A stretch of DNA of 64,000 bases from SW132 sp038150125 (GTDB lineage: Bacteria > Bacteroidota > Rhodothermia > Balneolales > Balneolaceae): contig NZ_JBBVMF010000023.1 in assembly GCF_038150125.1 (NCBI RefSeq), forward strand, positions 11,463-75,462, in the 5' to 3' direction. A program made the position numbers and the translations under genes. The notes under the pieces were generated by a model. It had not been told where the DNA came from. It saw only the letters and a list, made by a program, of their open reading frames with translations, and did not search any database. Shown piece by piece: positions 38,862 to 47,463 of this stretch. Positions within the stretch are counted from its first letter, which is position 1. The number at the start of each line of letters is the position of its first letter.

Positions 38862-38881
38862 CTCGAAGCAGGAGCTTCGAG
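38862..38881. repeat. hairpin CTCGAAGC-AGGA-GCTTCGAG beside the cysQ stop
   Basis: An 8-bp perfect stem is followed by CTACGC. It has the same stem as the hairpin after cysNC (34508-34525) and the same CTACG tail as the hairpins of the 148-bp repeat. Confidence 0.65.
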
Positions 38882-39640
38882 CTACGCTAGCCCAATAATA
38901 AACTCCGGGTTATGCAAGTCCTCCTTATTATATTTCAGCGGCGAACTCACAGGCCCGTTTTTTCCAGAATACCGGTATACTGCATCCGCCGCCGCTGTAT
39001 CCCACTCCATGGTAGGGCCAAACCGTGGGTAAAGATCCGCCTTTCCTTCCGCCACAAAACAGATCTTCAGTGAACTGCCTGACGGAATCTCTTCACTCAC
39101 CTCAATCCCCATCTCCGCCAGTTTCTCATTCGTATCGCTGCCGCGATGTGACCGGCTGACCATAATGCGTGCCGGTTCGTTTTTATTGTATTCATCATGT
39201 TCAATTTGTTTTATCGGCCCGTCTCCTTTTTGCTTAAATGCACCTTTTTCTTTCGTCGCAAAATAGAGCACCTCTTCAGCCGGAATATAGACGACTCCTA
39301 ATACCGGAATATTATTTTCGATAAACGCAATATTCACCGTAAACTCGCCATTCTTTTTGATAAACTCCTTTGTGCCATCCAGTGGATCGATTAAAAAATA
39401 TTCATCCCAGTCTTTACGGACTGAGTAATCCGGTATTTCTGATTCTTCCGACAGCACCGGGATCTCAGGGTAGTGCTCACTCAACCCCGAGACAATTTCC
39501 CTGTGCGATGCAAGGTCCGCTTTCGTCAGCGGTGAATCGTCACTTTTGTGATCCACCTCGATATCATCATCGTAGTAGTTCAGGATTTGCTCCCCTGCAA
39601 GTTTCGCAATATCGTTGATAATGGTTACGTCTGGTTTCAT
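38882..39640 (-). CDS. cysQ: 3'(2'),5'-bisphosphate nucleotidase
   Basis: A 252-residue inositol-monophosphatase-fold enzyme. The metal-binding motif LIDPLDGTKEFIKKNGEFTV includes DPLDGT (85-90), an upstream SPLTKADLASH supplies the loop, and the C-terminal FGPTMEWDTAAADAV carries the second signature (W-D-x-A-A). CysQ hydrolyses PAP, the by-product of sulfotransferases and PAPS use, to AMP and phosphate, relieving product inhibition. This fits the many sulfotransferases of the locus. The open frame extends 39 codons upstream to 39757, but that part is translated from the GACCG repeat; the ATG at 39640 matches the family start. It is upstream of cysD on the same strand. Confidence 0.94.
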   Translation of the reverse strand: MKPDVTIINDIAKLAGEQILNYYDDDIEVDHKSDDSPLTKADLASHREIVSGLSEHYPEIPVLSEESEIPDYSVRKDWDEYFLIDPLDGTKEFIKKNGEFTVNIAFIENNIPVLGVVYIPAEEVLYFATKEKGAFKQKGDGPIKQIEHDEYNKNEPARIMVSRSHRGSDTNEKLAEMGIEVSEEIPSGSSLKICFVAEGKADLYPRFGPTMEWDTAAADAVYRYSGKNGPVSSPLKYNKEDLHNPEFIIGLA

Positions 39641-39979
39641 GTGTAATTGGTTCAAATGTTGGTTAAAAATTATTAGTCTTAGTGAGACCGGTGACGGAAG
39701 ATGGATGACCGTTGACCGATGACGGTAGACCGACGACCGTGTATTTCGGGTCGGCATCTGTTCTTACTTCGTCAAAAAACAACCATTATTTTTAAACAGT
39801 ATCCAATTTATGTTGTCGCATCTTCGGTCTCCGGTCCACGGTCATCCGTCCCCAGTCCCCCGTCTTTTCCCCGACTCTGCCAGCAGCTCTACGTCAGCCG
39901 ACGGATCGCAGTCTTGCAGGTCGAATTGGCCTTCGGTCCACAGTCATCCGTCATCGGTCCACCGTCCCCGGTCAGCTGT
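39641..39979. repeat. GACCG-type degenerate repeat between the permease gene and cysQ
   Basis: Two patches (39685-39740 and 39815-39980) are packed with words such as GATGACCGTTGACCGATGACGG, CGGTCTCCGGTCCACGGTCA and CCACAGTCATCCGTCATCGGTCC. They account for the false N-terminal extension of the cysQ open frame. They have no coding content of their own. Confidence 0.75.
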
Positions 39980-41746
39980 CTAAAACGGCCACACCACCGG
40001 CACAAGCAGAACCGTTACTCCGGCTACAACAATATTAAGGGGCAACCCAAATTTAAGGTAGTCTTTAAAGTCGTAACCGCCCGGGCCAAGTACCATCAGG
40101 TTGGTCTGATAACCGATCGGTGTTGCAAAACTCGCCGATGCGGCAAACATAATCGTCATTACAAAAGGCATAAAGTCAACGCCAAGGCTTGCCGCAGTTG
40201 AAAGTGCGAATGGAAAAATGAGAACAGCTGCGGCATTATTTGTTATCATTTCAGTCAGCATCCATGTAATAAGGTAGGTGATGATCAGGGCAAAATAGGG
40301 TTGCTGACCGGCAAATTTCAAAAAGCCTCCCGCTAATTGTTCTGCTGTTCCCGTCACCTGGAGCGCGTTGCCAATTCCGAGGGCGGCAGCAATTACAATC
40401 AGAACTTGCCAGTCAATGCTTGACCGTGCCGTTTCGGTGCGGGTGCAGCCTGTTATAATCATGGCGCCAGCTGCCAGAAATGATGCCTGGAACATAGTCA
40501 GCCAGCCCGAGGCAGCAACGGCTACCATCAATAGAAGAATACTCCATGCAGTGCTGCTTTTTTCATAATTTGGAGTCCCCTCCTTATCCAGGGTACTGAC
40601 TAGTAAAAAATCATTGGATGACTTGTATCTATCTGAAAAATTACGTGGTGCCTCCATCAGCAGGATATCGCCGGTTTTCAATATAATATCCCCTACTTTT
40701 TTATTGATACGCTTACCGCCTCGTGAGACGGCCAGAATTACACCACCAAAATGATTTCGAAACTCTCCATCCTTCACAGATTTGCCTCTCAGAGGGTTTG
40801 ACTGTGATACAACAGCTTCCACCAGGTGACGATCCCGCCGGGGTGACCCCAGCTTGAACACCTGCTCAGTGGCTGGTTCAAGACCCTGAATATGATGAAG
40901 ATCTACAATCGATTCAACCATCCCGGTAAAAATCAGGCGGTCATCTGCCCGGAGGATTTCATCCGGTTCAACAGCGGCAAGAATGGTTCCATTTCTGACA
41001 ATTTCAACAAGAAAGAGGTTCGGAAGATGTCGCAGGCCGGCATTTTCAATCGTGTTGCCGACCAGTGGGCTGTCATCGCGAACCATCATCTCAATAGTAT
41101 ATTCACGCGTATTTTCAAACGTGGAGAGGGCAGATTTACTGTCAGGAAGCCATTTTCTGCCAAAAATCAATAAATATATAAAGCCGGTTATTGCGATAGG
41201 GATTCCAACGTAGGCAGGTTCGAAAATATTCAGGTTTACACCCTCTTCTGATATCAGCAACCCATTTATGATCAGGTTTGTACTTGTTCCAATAAGCGTG
41301 CACGTACCTCCCAGTATCGCGGCGTAGCTAAGGGGCATCATAATTTTGGAAGCAGGAACCCGGTATTTTCGGGTCCACTCCTGTAGAGCGGGGATAAAAG
41401 ATGCAACGATAGGTGTATTATTCAGAAAAGCACTCATCACCATAACCGGCCACACAATACGGGCCTGGGTTTGCCACAGTGCTTTTGGGTTACCAAGCAG
41501 CTTTTTAATAACAAACTGTATGGCGCCGGTCTCTTTCATCCCGGCAGCCACCACATAGAGGGCCGCAACCGTGAGCATTCCTTCATTTGAAAACCCGACC
41601 AGTGCATCACTGACCGGCACAATGCCGCTCACTATAATCAGCGTGAGTCCACCGGTAAAGACAGCGTCCGGTGATATTTTTTTGATTATCAACAGGAGGA
41701 GACAGAGGAATATCACTCCTAAAACAAAGATATTTTCAAATCCCAT
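39980..41746 (-). CDS. SLC13-type sulfate permease with two TrkA-C domains
   Basis: A 588-residue inner-membrane transporter. N-terminal helices (about 1-195) include GFSNEGMLTVAALYVVAAGM and the conserved LNNTPIVASFIPALQEW, with LGGTCTLIGTSTNLIINGLL (the S-N-T/ N-P type signature). Two cytosolic TrkA-C (RCK_C) domains follow at about 210-385. The C-terminal helices (about 395-588) repeat the first half, with MLTEMITNNAAAVLIFPFAL and ATPIGYQTNLMVLGPGGY. This layout is that of Na+/sulfate symporters of marine bacteria. The position directly upstream of cysQ and the PAPS genes supports sulfate as substrate. It is the first gene of the minus-strand sulfate set. The start is the ATG at 41746. Confidence 0.88.
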   Translation of the reverse strand: MGFENIFVLGVIFLCLLLLIIKKISPDAVFTGGLTLIIVSGIVPVSDALVGFSNEGMLTVAALYVVAAGMKETGAIQFVIKKLLGNPKALWQTQARIVWPVMVMSAFLNNTPIVASFIPALQEWTRKYRVPASKIMMPLSYAAILGGTCTLIGTSTNLIINGLLISEEGVNLNIFEPAYVGIPIAITGFIYLLIFGRKWLPDSKSALSTFENTREYTIEMMVRDDSPLVGNTIENAGLRHLPNLFLVEIVRNGTILAAVEPDEILRADDRLIFTGMVESIVDLHHIQGLEPATEQVFKLGSPRRDRHLVEAVVSQSNPLRGKSVKDGEFRNHFGGVILAVSRGGKRINKKVGDIILKTGDILLMEAPRNFSDRYKSSNDFLLVSTLDKEGTPNYEKSSTAWSILLLMVAVAASGWLTMFQASFLAAGAMIITGCTRTETARSSIDWQVLIVIAAALGIGNALQVTGTAEQLAGGFLKFAGQQPYFALIITYLITWMLTEMITNNAAAVLIFPFALSTAASLGVDFMPFVMTIMFAASASFATPIGYQTNLMVLGPGGYDFKDYLKFGLPLNIVVAGVTVLLVPVVWPF

Positions 41747-41933
41747 TTAATGATATTCCTTCTCTGCTTTTCGATATTCGGTTCTTAAACTCGATCTTGC
41801 TTTTCCTGTGTTGTTATTTTTTCGGGCCAACATGTCGCAAATGCGTAATCAAAATAGGTTTTATGATGTAAAATCATATACTGTAATACTATCGGATATT
41901 TTATATAGTTTAAATAGACGGCTTGTGAGTATC

Positions 41934-42755
41934 TCAAAAACCCCATTGTTTTACATCAAAACCATATACTTCTGAAAGGGACCTCATGTCCTCTTTAAGT
42001 TCCGTGTAGACCCGCTCTCTTTCTGAATCTGTTAACCTGCGTTTTTCCGGCCTGAACAATTTTTTTCCCGCATCCTTTAGGGGCTGCGGAAACTTTTTCA
42101 GAATGAACCCCGCCAAACTCTTTTTTAGCTTTTTTTCAAAACCGGATTGCACGACCGTCTTATTCTTAGCCTCGAATGTTTCCGGCATGTAACCTCTCTC
42201 TATTTCTAGAAAATCCTGAATTCTTTTCATGAGCTGCTCCGGATGTTGTTTCAACTCAGCAAAATCAAGCAGCAAAATCTGTTCCCTTGAGAAATACTCC
42301 CGGTACATCTCCAGGTGGTAATAGTAGTTACTCGCACGAATCAAATGTTGTTGGGTAATATCGGAACCCCATGATTCATCCTTCTGCATAAAATTGTAGT
42401 GCGATTCAATTCGTTTAAAAGGATTGCGCACAATGTAGATCAGTTTTGGACGAATTCCGGTTCTGTAAATTCTTCCCGGCACATCCCTTTTACGGGTATG
42501 TTTGGTGTAGCCTGTGGAAGCTTCAATTACGTATTTTTGCTTTTCAGAGTTAAATTCCCACAACGTATTGTATTCATTCAAACTGAGCGGCACTTCTTCT
42601 TTTTTTGAAAAAAATTCGGGCTCTTTGGTTTTTGCCCTGCAAATTTCGGGATGTTTGGCAAGGTAGTTATAGAGCGAGGTGGTGCCTGATTTCATCGCAC
42701 CAATAATCATGACATAAGCATCCTTAGGTATATTTGGAGTCATTTTTGATGACAT
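41934..42755 (-). CDS. sulfotransferase domain protein (Sulfotransfer_1 type)
   Basis: A 273-residue cytoplasmic enzyme. The PAPS loop is IIGAMKSGTTSLYNYLAKHP (about 17-36), KEPEFFSKKEE follows (a conserved acceptor-side K-E-P-x-F-F segment), and the 3'-phosphate motif is YIVRNPFKRIESHYNFM (about 106-122). The C-terminus ends in a K/R-rich segment as in heparan-sulfate-like enzymes. It would add sulfate to a sugar hydroxyl or amine, fed by PAPS from the cys genes 200 bp downstream on the same strand. It is separate from the permease by 187 bp, so may be in its own unit. Acceptor unknown. Confidence 0.9.
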   Translation of the reverse strand: MSSKMTPNIPKDAYVMIIGAMKSGTTSLYNYLAKHPEICRAKTKEPEFFSKKEEVPLSLNEYNTLWEFNSEKQKYVIEASTGYTKHTRKRDVPGRIYRTGIRPKLIYIVRNPFKRIESHYNFMQKDESWGSDITQQHLIRASNYYYHLEMYREYFSREQILLLDFAELKQHPEQLMKRIQDFLEIERGYMPETFEAKNKTVVQSGFEKKLKKSLAGFILKKFPQPLKDAGKKLFRPEKRRLTDSERERVYTELKEDMRSLSEVYGFDVKQWGF

Positions 42756-43073
42756 TTTGGTCTATTAATACTTTTATTACTTCTTTAGATTTTTTCGATT
42801 AACAATTTGAAGGCCTTTTTGAAAAGAGTACATATTCAATTTGTCTTTAATTTAGGACCCCAATCCCAGCGACGAGAATTCTCGTATCCCTTTCATTCCG
42901 AAATAGCATCGATTTATTTCCCGATCATTCTTTCTTTTTTACCGATCTTGTATAATAAAGCACAATAGTTTAATTAGTTAAGCAAATTTCATATTTCATT
43001 CTGATGGAGATTCCGGCCAAAACGTGATTGCGTAAAAATAGATAACAACCCCTAAGCTATATCTTAACGATAG
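42756..43073. other. gene-free stretch
   Basis: About 320 AT-rich bp upstream of the sulfotransferase gene. No repeat or site that I can name. Confidence 0.5.
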
Positions 43074-43742
43074 CTACTTATTTTTCCTGATAAAGGATGG
43101 AATGTGTGAGATAGACGGCTTTTCAATCAATATATCTTTTTCTTCAAAAAACTCGTCCACTGCCTCAGTCTCACCGGCCACAGTTCCGTAATCATCAAAA
43201 ACGATCACGCCTCCCCTGACAATCCTGTCGTAAAGATGATCAAGTATCACTTTTGTTGGTTTGTAAACATCAACATCCACATGCAGAAATGAGATCTTCA
43301 GCTCAGGATGGTCTTGCAGGTAATCCGGAACCGTTTCAATAATGTCACCTTTAATAAACTCATAATTTTCAAAAGCTTTTCTTCTGAAAACCTCTTTCAG
43401 TTCATCTTCAGGGATCCCATAACCTGCAGTGTCCTCAAATTCTTCGATAAATTCTGCATCTTCCTTTTTCTTCTGCTTGGGGAACTCTCCAAAAGCATCA
43501 AACCCTATGATTTTCCTGGAATAGGGGCTCTCAAGAACCTCACGGAAAGTTGCAAGACGGATAAGAGATGCCCCTTTATAAACTCCGCACTCTACCACAT
43601 GTCCCGGCAAGTGAATGATAGATTTATAAAGCTCATACTGGGCCAGCATCTTGGGTATTCTCTTGGCGGGACTCGTCAGGTAAAAACCGTTTTCATAATC
43701 CCACATCTTTTCGGTTTCAAACCCAAAAAACGTTTCACTCAT
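43074..43742 (-). CDS. TylF/MycF-type O-methyltransferase
   Basis: A 222-residue class I methyltransferase. Motif I is GHVVECGVYKGASLIRLATF (about 47-66), then IIGFDAFGEFP, and the metal-binding acidic pair lies in LHVDVDVYKPTKVILDHLYD and RIVRGGVIVFDDYGTVAGE, as in the Mg2+-dependent sugar O-methyltransferases TylF and MycF. It probably methylates a sugar of the polysaccharide. The start is the ATG at 43742. The polysaccharide deacetylase gene lies upstream on the same strand with 99 bp between, so the two may be co-transcribed. Confidence 0.87.
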   Translation of the reverse strand: MSETFFGFETEKMWDYENGFYLTSPAKRIPKMLAQYELYKSIIHLPGHVVECGVYKGASLIRLATFREVLESPYSRKIIGFDAFGEFPKQKKKEDAEFIEEFEDTAGYGIPEDELKEVFRRKAFENYEFIKGDIIETVPDYLQDHPELKISFLHVDVDVYKPTKVILDHLYDRIVRGGVIVFDDYGTVAGETEAVDEFFEEKDILIEKPSISHIPSFIRKNK

Positions 43743-43841
43743 AATCTCTTAACTTTTAAATGTTTAAGTTATATCTCATAACGAGTTGCTTTTAAATTAG
43801 ATATAGAAAGCTAATATAATAGACTCCTTTACCATTGCCTT

Positions 43842-44792
43842 TCAGTCAATTTCATTGGTATCAATCCTGGTAATACAGAATCTTTTATCCGGATCCAATA
43901 CGGCTTTTTCATCCCGGGTTGTAAAAGCAAGCTTGCACCGATTTGCTCTCAGTATTTGAATCAAAGAGTTATCGTAGGCACCGAAAGGATAACTCATAAC
44001 CCAATTATCGATATCTACACCCAGAGACCCGAGAAACTCCCGCGTTTTCGTAACCTCCCGCTCCTGCTCATGAACGTCCTGCTTGTTCATCCACTCATGG
44101 CTGTGGCCATGTCCGCCTATGTACATCCCGTTGCGTTTCATGCATTTCAGGTGCTCCTCCGTCAGATAAAGCTCATCTACAAAGATGTCCTCTCTGATGC
44201 CCACTATTTTATTAAAAAGCTCATCGATGACCCTGGTGCGTACCTCTGATGGAAGCTCCCGCTGAAGTACGCGTTTAAATTTTATAATATTAATCGGATC
44301 ATATTTGTGCTCACGACTGCTGACTCTCTCGTAATAATCTTCGGGTTCGAGGAGGTCATACTCATTTTTGTACTTTCTTATGCAGGCAGTTAGCTCATGA
44401 ATCAGTGAATTCGGGTCAGGGCTCGCAGCTAGTATAAAATGGACCTTATTTATATTGAGTGCCTTCCGTTCGGCTGCTGATCGCACTGGAGGGAAAAATA
44501 CACCCTGGATCTTCTCCCGGCTCAGGATTGGAAAAACTTCTGTAAAATGCTCCATATATCCATCATCAAACGTTAGCAAAGCGGCATCTGACGGGAATGA
44601 ACTATCTGAAGCGGGATCATCCAAATACTCCATGCACTCCTCTATGGTTACAAATGTACATCGATCCTGAAGCAAATTGAGCTGTCGTTTAAAATCACGT
44701 ATTTCCAGCCCTTTTATTTCCGGATACCGGCTTGCAGAAAAATTACGGATGTAGTGATACATCACCACGGTAATCTCTTTATAGTCAGACAT
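43842..44792 (-). CDS. polysaccharide deacetylase family protein
   Basis: A 316-residue NodB-fold protein. The metal-site motif is LLTFDDGYMEHFTEVFPIL (about 68-86), and the second motif is GGHGHSHEWMNKQD with the H-x3-H pair (about 225-238). DNWVMSYPFGAYDNS is the third motif with the usual P-F-G. It should remove acetyl groups from amino sugars, which would create a free amine for further decoration such as sulfation. No signal peptide is seen (the N-terminus is MSDYKEITVVMYHYIRNFSA), so it would act in the cytoplasm. It is the first gene of a minus-strand pair with the TylF-like methyltransferase and is divergent from neuC. Confidence 0.88.
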   Translation of the reverse strand: MSDYKEITVVMYHYIRNFSASRYPEIKGLEIRDFKRQLNLLQDRCTFVTIEECMEYLDDPASDSSFPSDAALLTFDDGYMEHFTEVFPILSREKIQGVFFPPVRSAAERKALNINKVHFILAASPDPNSLIHELTACIRKYKNEYDLLEPEDYYERVSSREHKYDPINIIKFKRVLQRELPSEVRTRVIDELFNKIVGIREDIFVDELYLTEEHLKCMKRNGMYIGGHGHSHEWMNKQDVHEQEREVTKTREFLGSLGVDIDNWVMSYPFGAYDNSLIQILRANRCKLAFTTRDEKAVLDPDKRFCITRIDTNEID

Positions 44793-45186
44793 TGTAAAAT
44801 CATTCTGTGGAATGAGAAAAAAACAGATGAAAAAATCTGTTGCGTATTTTACGTAAAATTAATGTGAATTCAGATGCAGTTAAAAATTATTAACTTGAAT
44901 CAGGCCTCTTTTCTGCTGATCATAAGATCATTCGGGATATTCACCGGGAATTCAGACGGAAACTATCAAACTGATAAAATCATCTGCAGGATGCACCTCG
45001 TGAAAACGGCTAATATTCTACTAAGAGGATAACCTGAGTAGAAAAAAATTCAAAGCCAAATAATAAATTTTTGTGGATCATTCGAGCCAGTATCTGTGCT
45101 GAGGACGGTTTCTGTGCCATGCATTTGTACGCGAACCTGCCATTTGTTTCAGCATAATTTTTCGGTCTAAACTCTACAACATTTTT
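44793..45186. other. divergent intergenic region upstream of the nonulosonic-acid operon
   Basis: These 394 bp lie between the deacetylase and neuC and should carry both promoters. The region is AT-rich and I see no operator-like palindrome of note. Confidence 0.5.
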
Positions 45187-46329
45187 ATGAGAAAAATTGC
45201 TTTTTTAACAGGGTCAAGAGGAGAATGGGGCTACATACGCCCAATTATCAAGCGAATCGCCGGAGACCCTGACATGGACTACCAGATTCTGGCTACACAC
45301 ATGCAGCTGCTGCCTGAATTTGGAATGGCAGTAAATGAAATTGAACGTGACGGATTTGAGGTTCATGAGCGACTCTATATGACGCTGGACGGTTACACGA
45401 ACCAGACAATGACCAAATCTCTTGGCTTGCTACTTATTGAACTGACAACTTCACTAACACGCCTTAAACCGGATTTACTGGTTCTTGCAGGCGACCGTGG
45501 CGAGCAGCTGATGGGGGCCATTGCCGGCGGCCATCTCGGAATACCCTGTGCCCATATACAGGCTGGTGAGCTATCAGGAAATATTGACGGGATTGTCAGA
45601 CACTCAATCACTAAACTTGTCCATCTTCATTTTGCTGCAAATAAAGAGTTCGCCGAACGGGTAATAAAAATGGGGGAACAGGATTTCAGAGTGTACAACG
45701 TGGGTGCACCGCAGCTGGATGAGTTGCTTAACGGGGACTTCACCCTGGAGGATGAGCTGAATGACCGCTTCAACCTTGACAAAGATGAAGAAGTTATCCT
45801 GGCCGTACAGCATCCTGTTACCGAAGAGGAGGAATTAGCCGCACTTCATATACAGGAAACCGTCAAGGCCCTGAAAGAATACGGTGGAAAAACGATTATG
45901 ATCTATCCCAATGCGGATGGCGGTAGTGCCGAGGTCAGAAAAGCTCTCCAAAAGCTAAAGGGAACCAATATTCAATTATTCAGAAACCTGGCCCGGAGGG
46001 ATTACCTGGGGTTAATGCGGAGAGCCAGCCTGATTGTGGGCAACTCGAGCAGTGGGGTTCTAGAAGCCCCTACATTCGGACTTGCCTGCCTTAATATAGG
46101 AAGACGGCAAAATGGCCGGCCTCAGGCTGACAACGTTCTGAATATAGAAAAATACACTAGTCAGGATATCCTGAATGGAATGCACACTGCTCTCTCAAAC
46201 AATTTCCAAAAACGTGCTGCAGCCTCAGTGAATCCTTATGGTGACGGCCGCAGTTCTGAAAAGATCTATAAGATTCTGAAAGAAATTCCTTTAGACTCCA
46301 AACTCCTAAACAAAGAGATGGCCTACTGA
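45187..46329 (+). CDS. neuC: UDP-N-acetylglucosamine 2-epimerase, hydrolysing
   Basis: A 380-residue epimerase of the NeuC kind, which converts UDP-GlcNAc (or a UDP-diacetyl sugar) to ManNAc-type sugar and UDP, the first step of nonulosonic acid synthesis. It begins KIAFLTGSRGEWGYIRPIIK, matching the NeuC opening T-G-x-R-x-x-x-G-x-x-x-P. Further on are LVLAGDRGEQLMGAIAGGHL, IPCAHIQAGELSGNIDGIVR (catalytic region) and LIVGNSSSGVLEAPTFGLAC near the UDP site. It is the first gene of the plus-strand operon neuC, CBS-neuA, neuB. The next gene starts 2 bp after its stop. Confidence 0.92.
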   Translation: MRKIAFLTGSRGEWGYIRPIIKRIAGDPDMDYQILATHMQLLPEFGMAVNEIERDGFEVHERLYMTLDGYTNQTMTKSLGLLLIELTTSLTRLKPDLLVLAGDRGEQLMGAIAGGHLGIPCAHIQAGELSGNIDGIVRHSITKLVHLHFAANKEFAERVIKMGEQDFRVYNVGAPQLDELLNGDFTLEDELNDRFNLDKDEEVILAVQHPVTEEEELAALHIQETVKALKEYGGKTIMIYPNADGGSAEVRKALQKLKGTNIQLFRNLARRDYLGLMRRASLIVGNSSSGVLEAPTFGLACLNIGRRQNGRPQADNVLNIEKYTSQDILNGMHTALSNNFQKRAAASVNPYGDGRSSEKIYKILKEIPLDSKLLNKEMAY

Positions 46330-46331
46330 TT

Positions 46332-47444
46332 ATGTCAGACTCATTTACCCAGTTTACCATACATAAAAACTCCACACTGAAAGAAGCTTTGCTTCAGATG
46401 ACCTCAACACACCGGGGTATTTTGCTGGTCACGGATTCGGAATCCAACCTTATTGGTGTTATAGCTGATGGGGATGTTCGCAGGGCCCTTCTTGATGATG
46501 TTTCTCTGAATATTCCAATCACACAGGTCATGAACCTTAACCCGGTAGTTGCAACCTCAAAATATCAAGCAGAGAAAATGCTTGAAAAAAATCCCTACCT
46601 CATTGTTGTACCTGTGGTTAATGAGGAAGGGAAATTGTCCGGTCTTTTATCCGCACTTAACGGCGATAATTTTTATCCCTCCCCTGAATTGGAAGCAGGA
46701 GAGAGCAATATCTTCCGGGAAGAAAAAGACAAAGTAAAATATCTTGCCATCATACCTGCTAGGGGAGGCTCCAAAAGAATACCCGGTAAAAACCTTTCGA
46801 AAATAGGTCCGGATTCACTTCTAGCGCTGGCTATTAAATCTGCACAGGAATCTTCCTCAATTGATGAAGTTATCGTCAGCACCGATAGCAGGGAAATAGC
46901 ATCAGAGGCTGAAAGAAATGGAGTGAAGGTCCCATGGATGAGGCCGGAATCCATTTCAGGCGATGAGGCACGCACGGTGGATGTAATGCTGCACGCTCTC
47001 GATACTTTTGTTGAAACCAATGGCTACCGCCCCGATCACGTCGTGCTTCTGGAGCCGACAGCCCCCCTTCGTTCAAGTGAACTGATTGACAGAGCTGTGC
47101 AGCAATTTGAACATTCAAAGGAAGCCGATAGCCTTGTCTCAGTAAATAAAATAAGGCATATCTATCATCCCGAGGAGATTCTCACTTCTGATGACCACGG
47201 TTACCTTACACCCTATCTAAGCAACAGAACATTTGATTCAAGAAAAGGCAGAAAGGAACAGGAACCCGTCTACATTCAGAATGGCCTGATTTACATTACC
47301 AATGGCAGGACTCTGGCTGAAGACAAAAGCATATATGGTAATAAGGTTTTAAAATTTGAGACGGACGATACCCTTTTTGCCGACATTGATGAGCCTGAAG
47401 ATCTCGAAATCGCGAGACTCAAGTACAAAAATCTTTCAAAATAA
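46332..47444 (+). CDS. neuA: CBS-domain fused acylneuraminate cytidylyltransferase
   Basis: A 370-residue fusion. Residues about 10-125 hold a pair of CBS repeats (KEALLQMTSTHRGILLVTDS, GVIADGDVRRALLDDV, NPYLIVVPVVNEEGKLSGLL). The C-terminal part (about 136-370) is a CMP-sugar synthetase beginning LAIIPARGGSKRIPGKNLSK, with VIVSTDSREIASEAE, VVLLEPTAPLRSSELIDRAV and the terminal ADIDEPEDLEIARLKY. It should activate the nonulosonic acid to CMP form. The CBS pair, which in other proteins binds adenine nucleotides, may regulate it; PtmE-type nucleotidyltransferases of Campylobacter legionaminic pathways have a similar fusion, so a different nucleotide sugar cannot be ruled out. It lies 2 bp after neuC and 19 bp before neuB. 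Confidence 0.88.
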   Translation: MSDSFTQFTIHKNSTLKEALLQMTSTHRGILLVTDSESNLIGVIADGDVRRALLDDVSLNIPITQVMNLNPVVATSKYQAEKMLEKNPYLIVVPVVNEEGKLSGLLSALNGDNFYPSPELEAGESNIFREEKDKVKYLAIIPARGGSKRIPGKNLSKIGPDSLLALAIKSAQESSSIDEVIVSTDSREIASEAERNGVKVPWMRPESISGDEARTVDVMLHALDTFVETNGYRPDHVVLLEPTAPLRSSELIDRAVQQFEHSKEADSLVSVNKIRHIYHPEEILTSDDHGYLTPYLSNRTFDSRKGRKEQEPVYIQNGLIYITNGRTLAEDKSIYGNKVLKFETDDTLFADIDEPEDLEIARLKYKNLSK

Positions 47445-47463
47445 ATTTTACTATACCTGAAAT

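Noticed and set aside
39641..39757. N-terminal extension of CysQ
   Set aside because: The 39 extra codons are translated from the GACCG repeat; the family start is the ATG at 39640.
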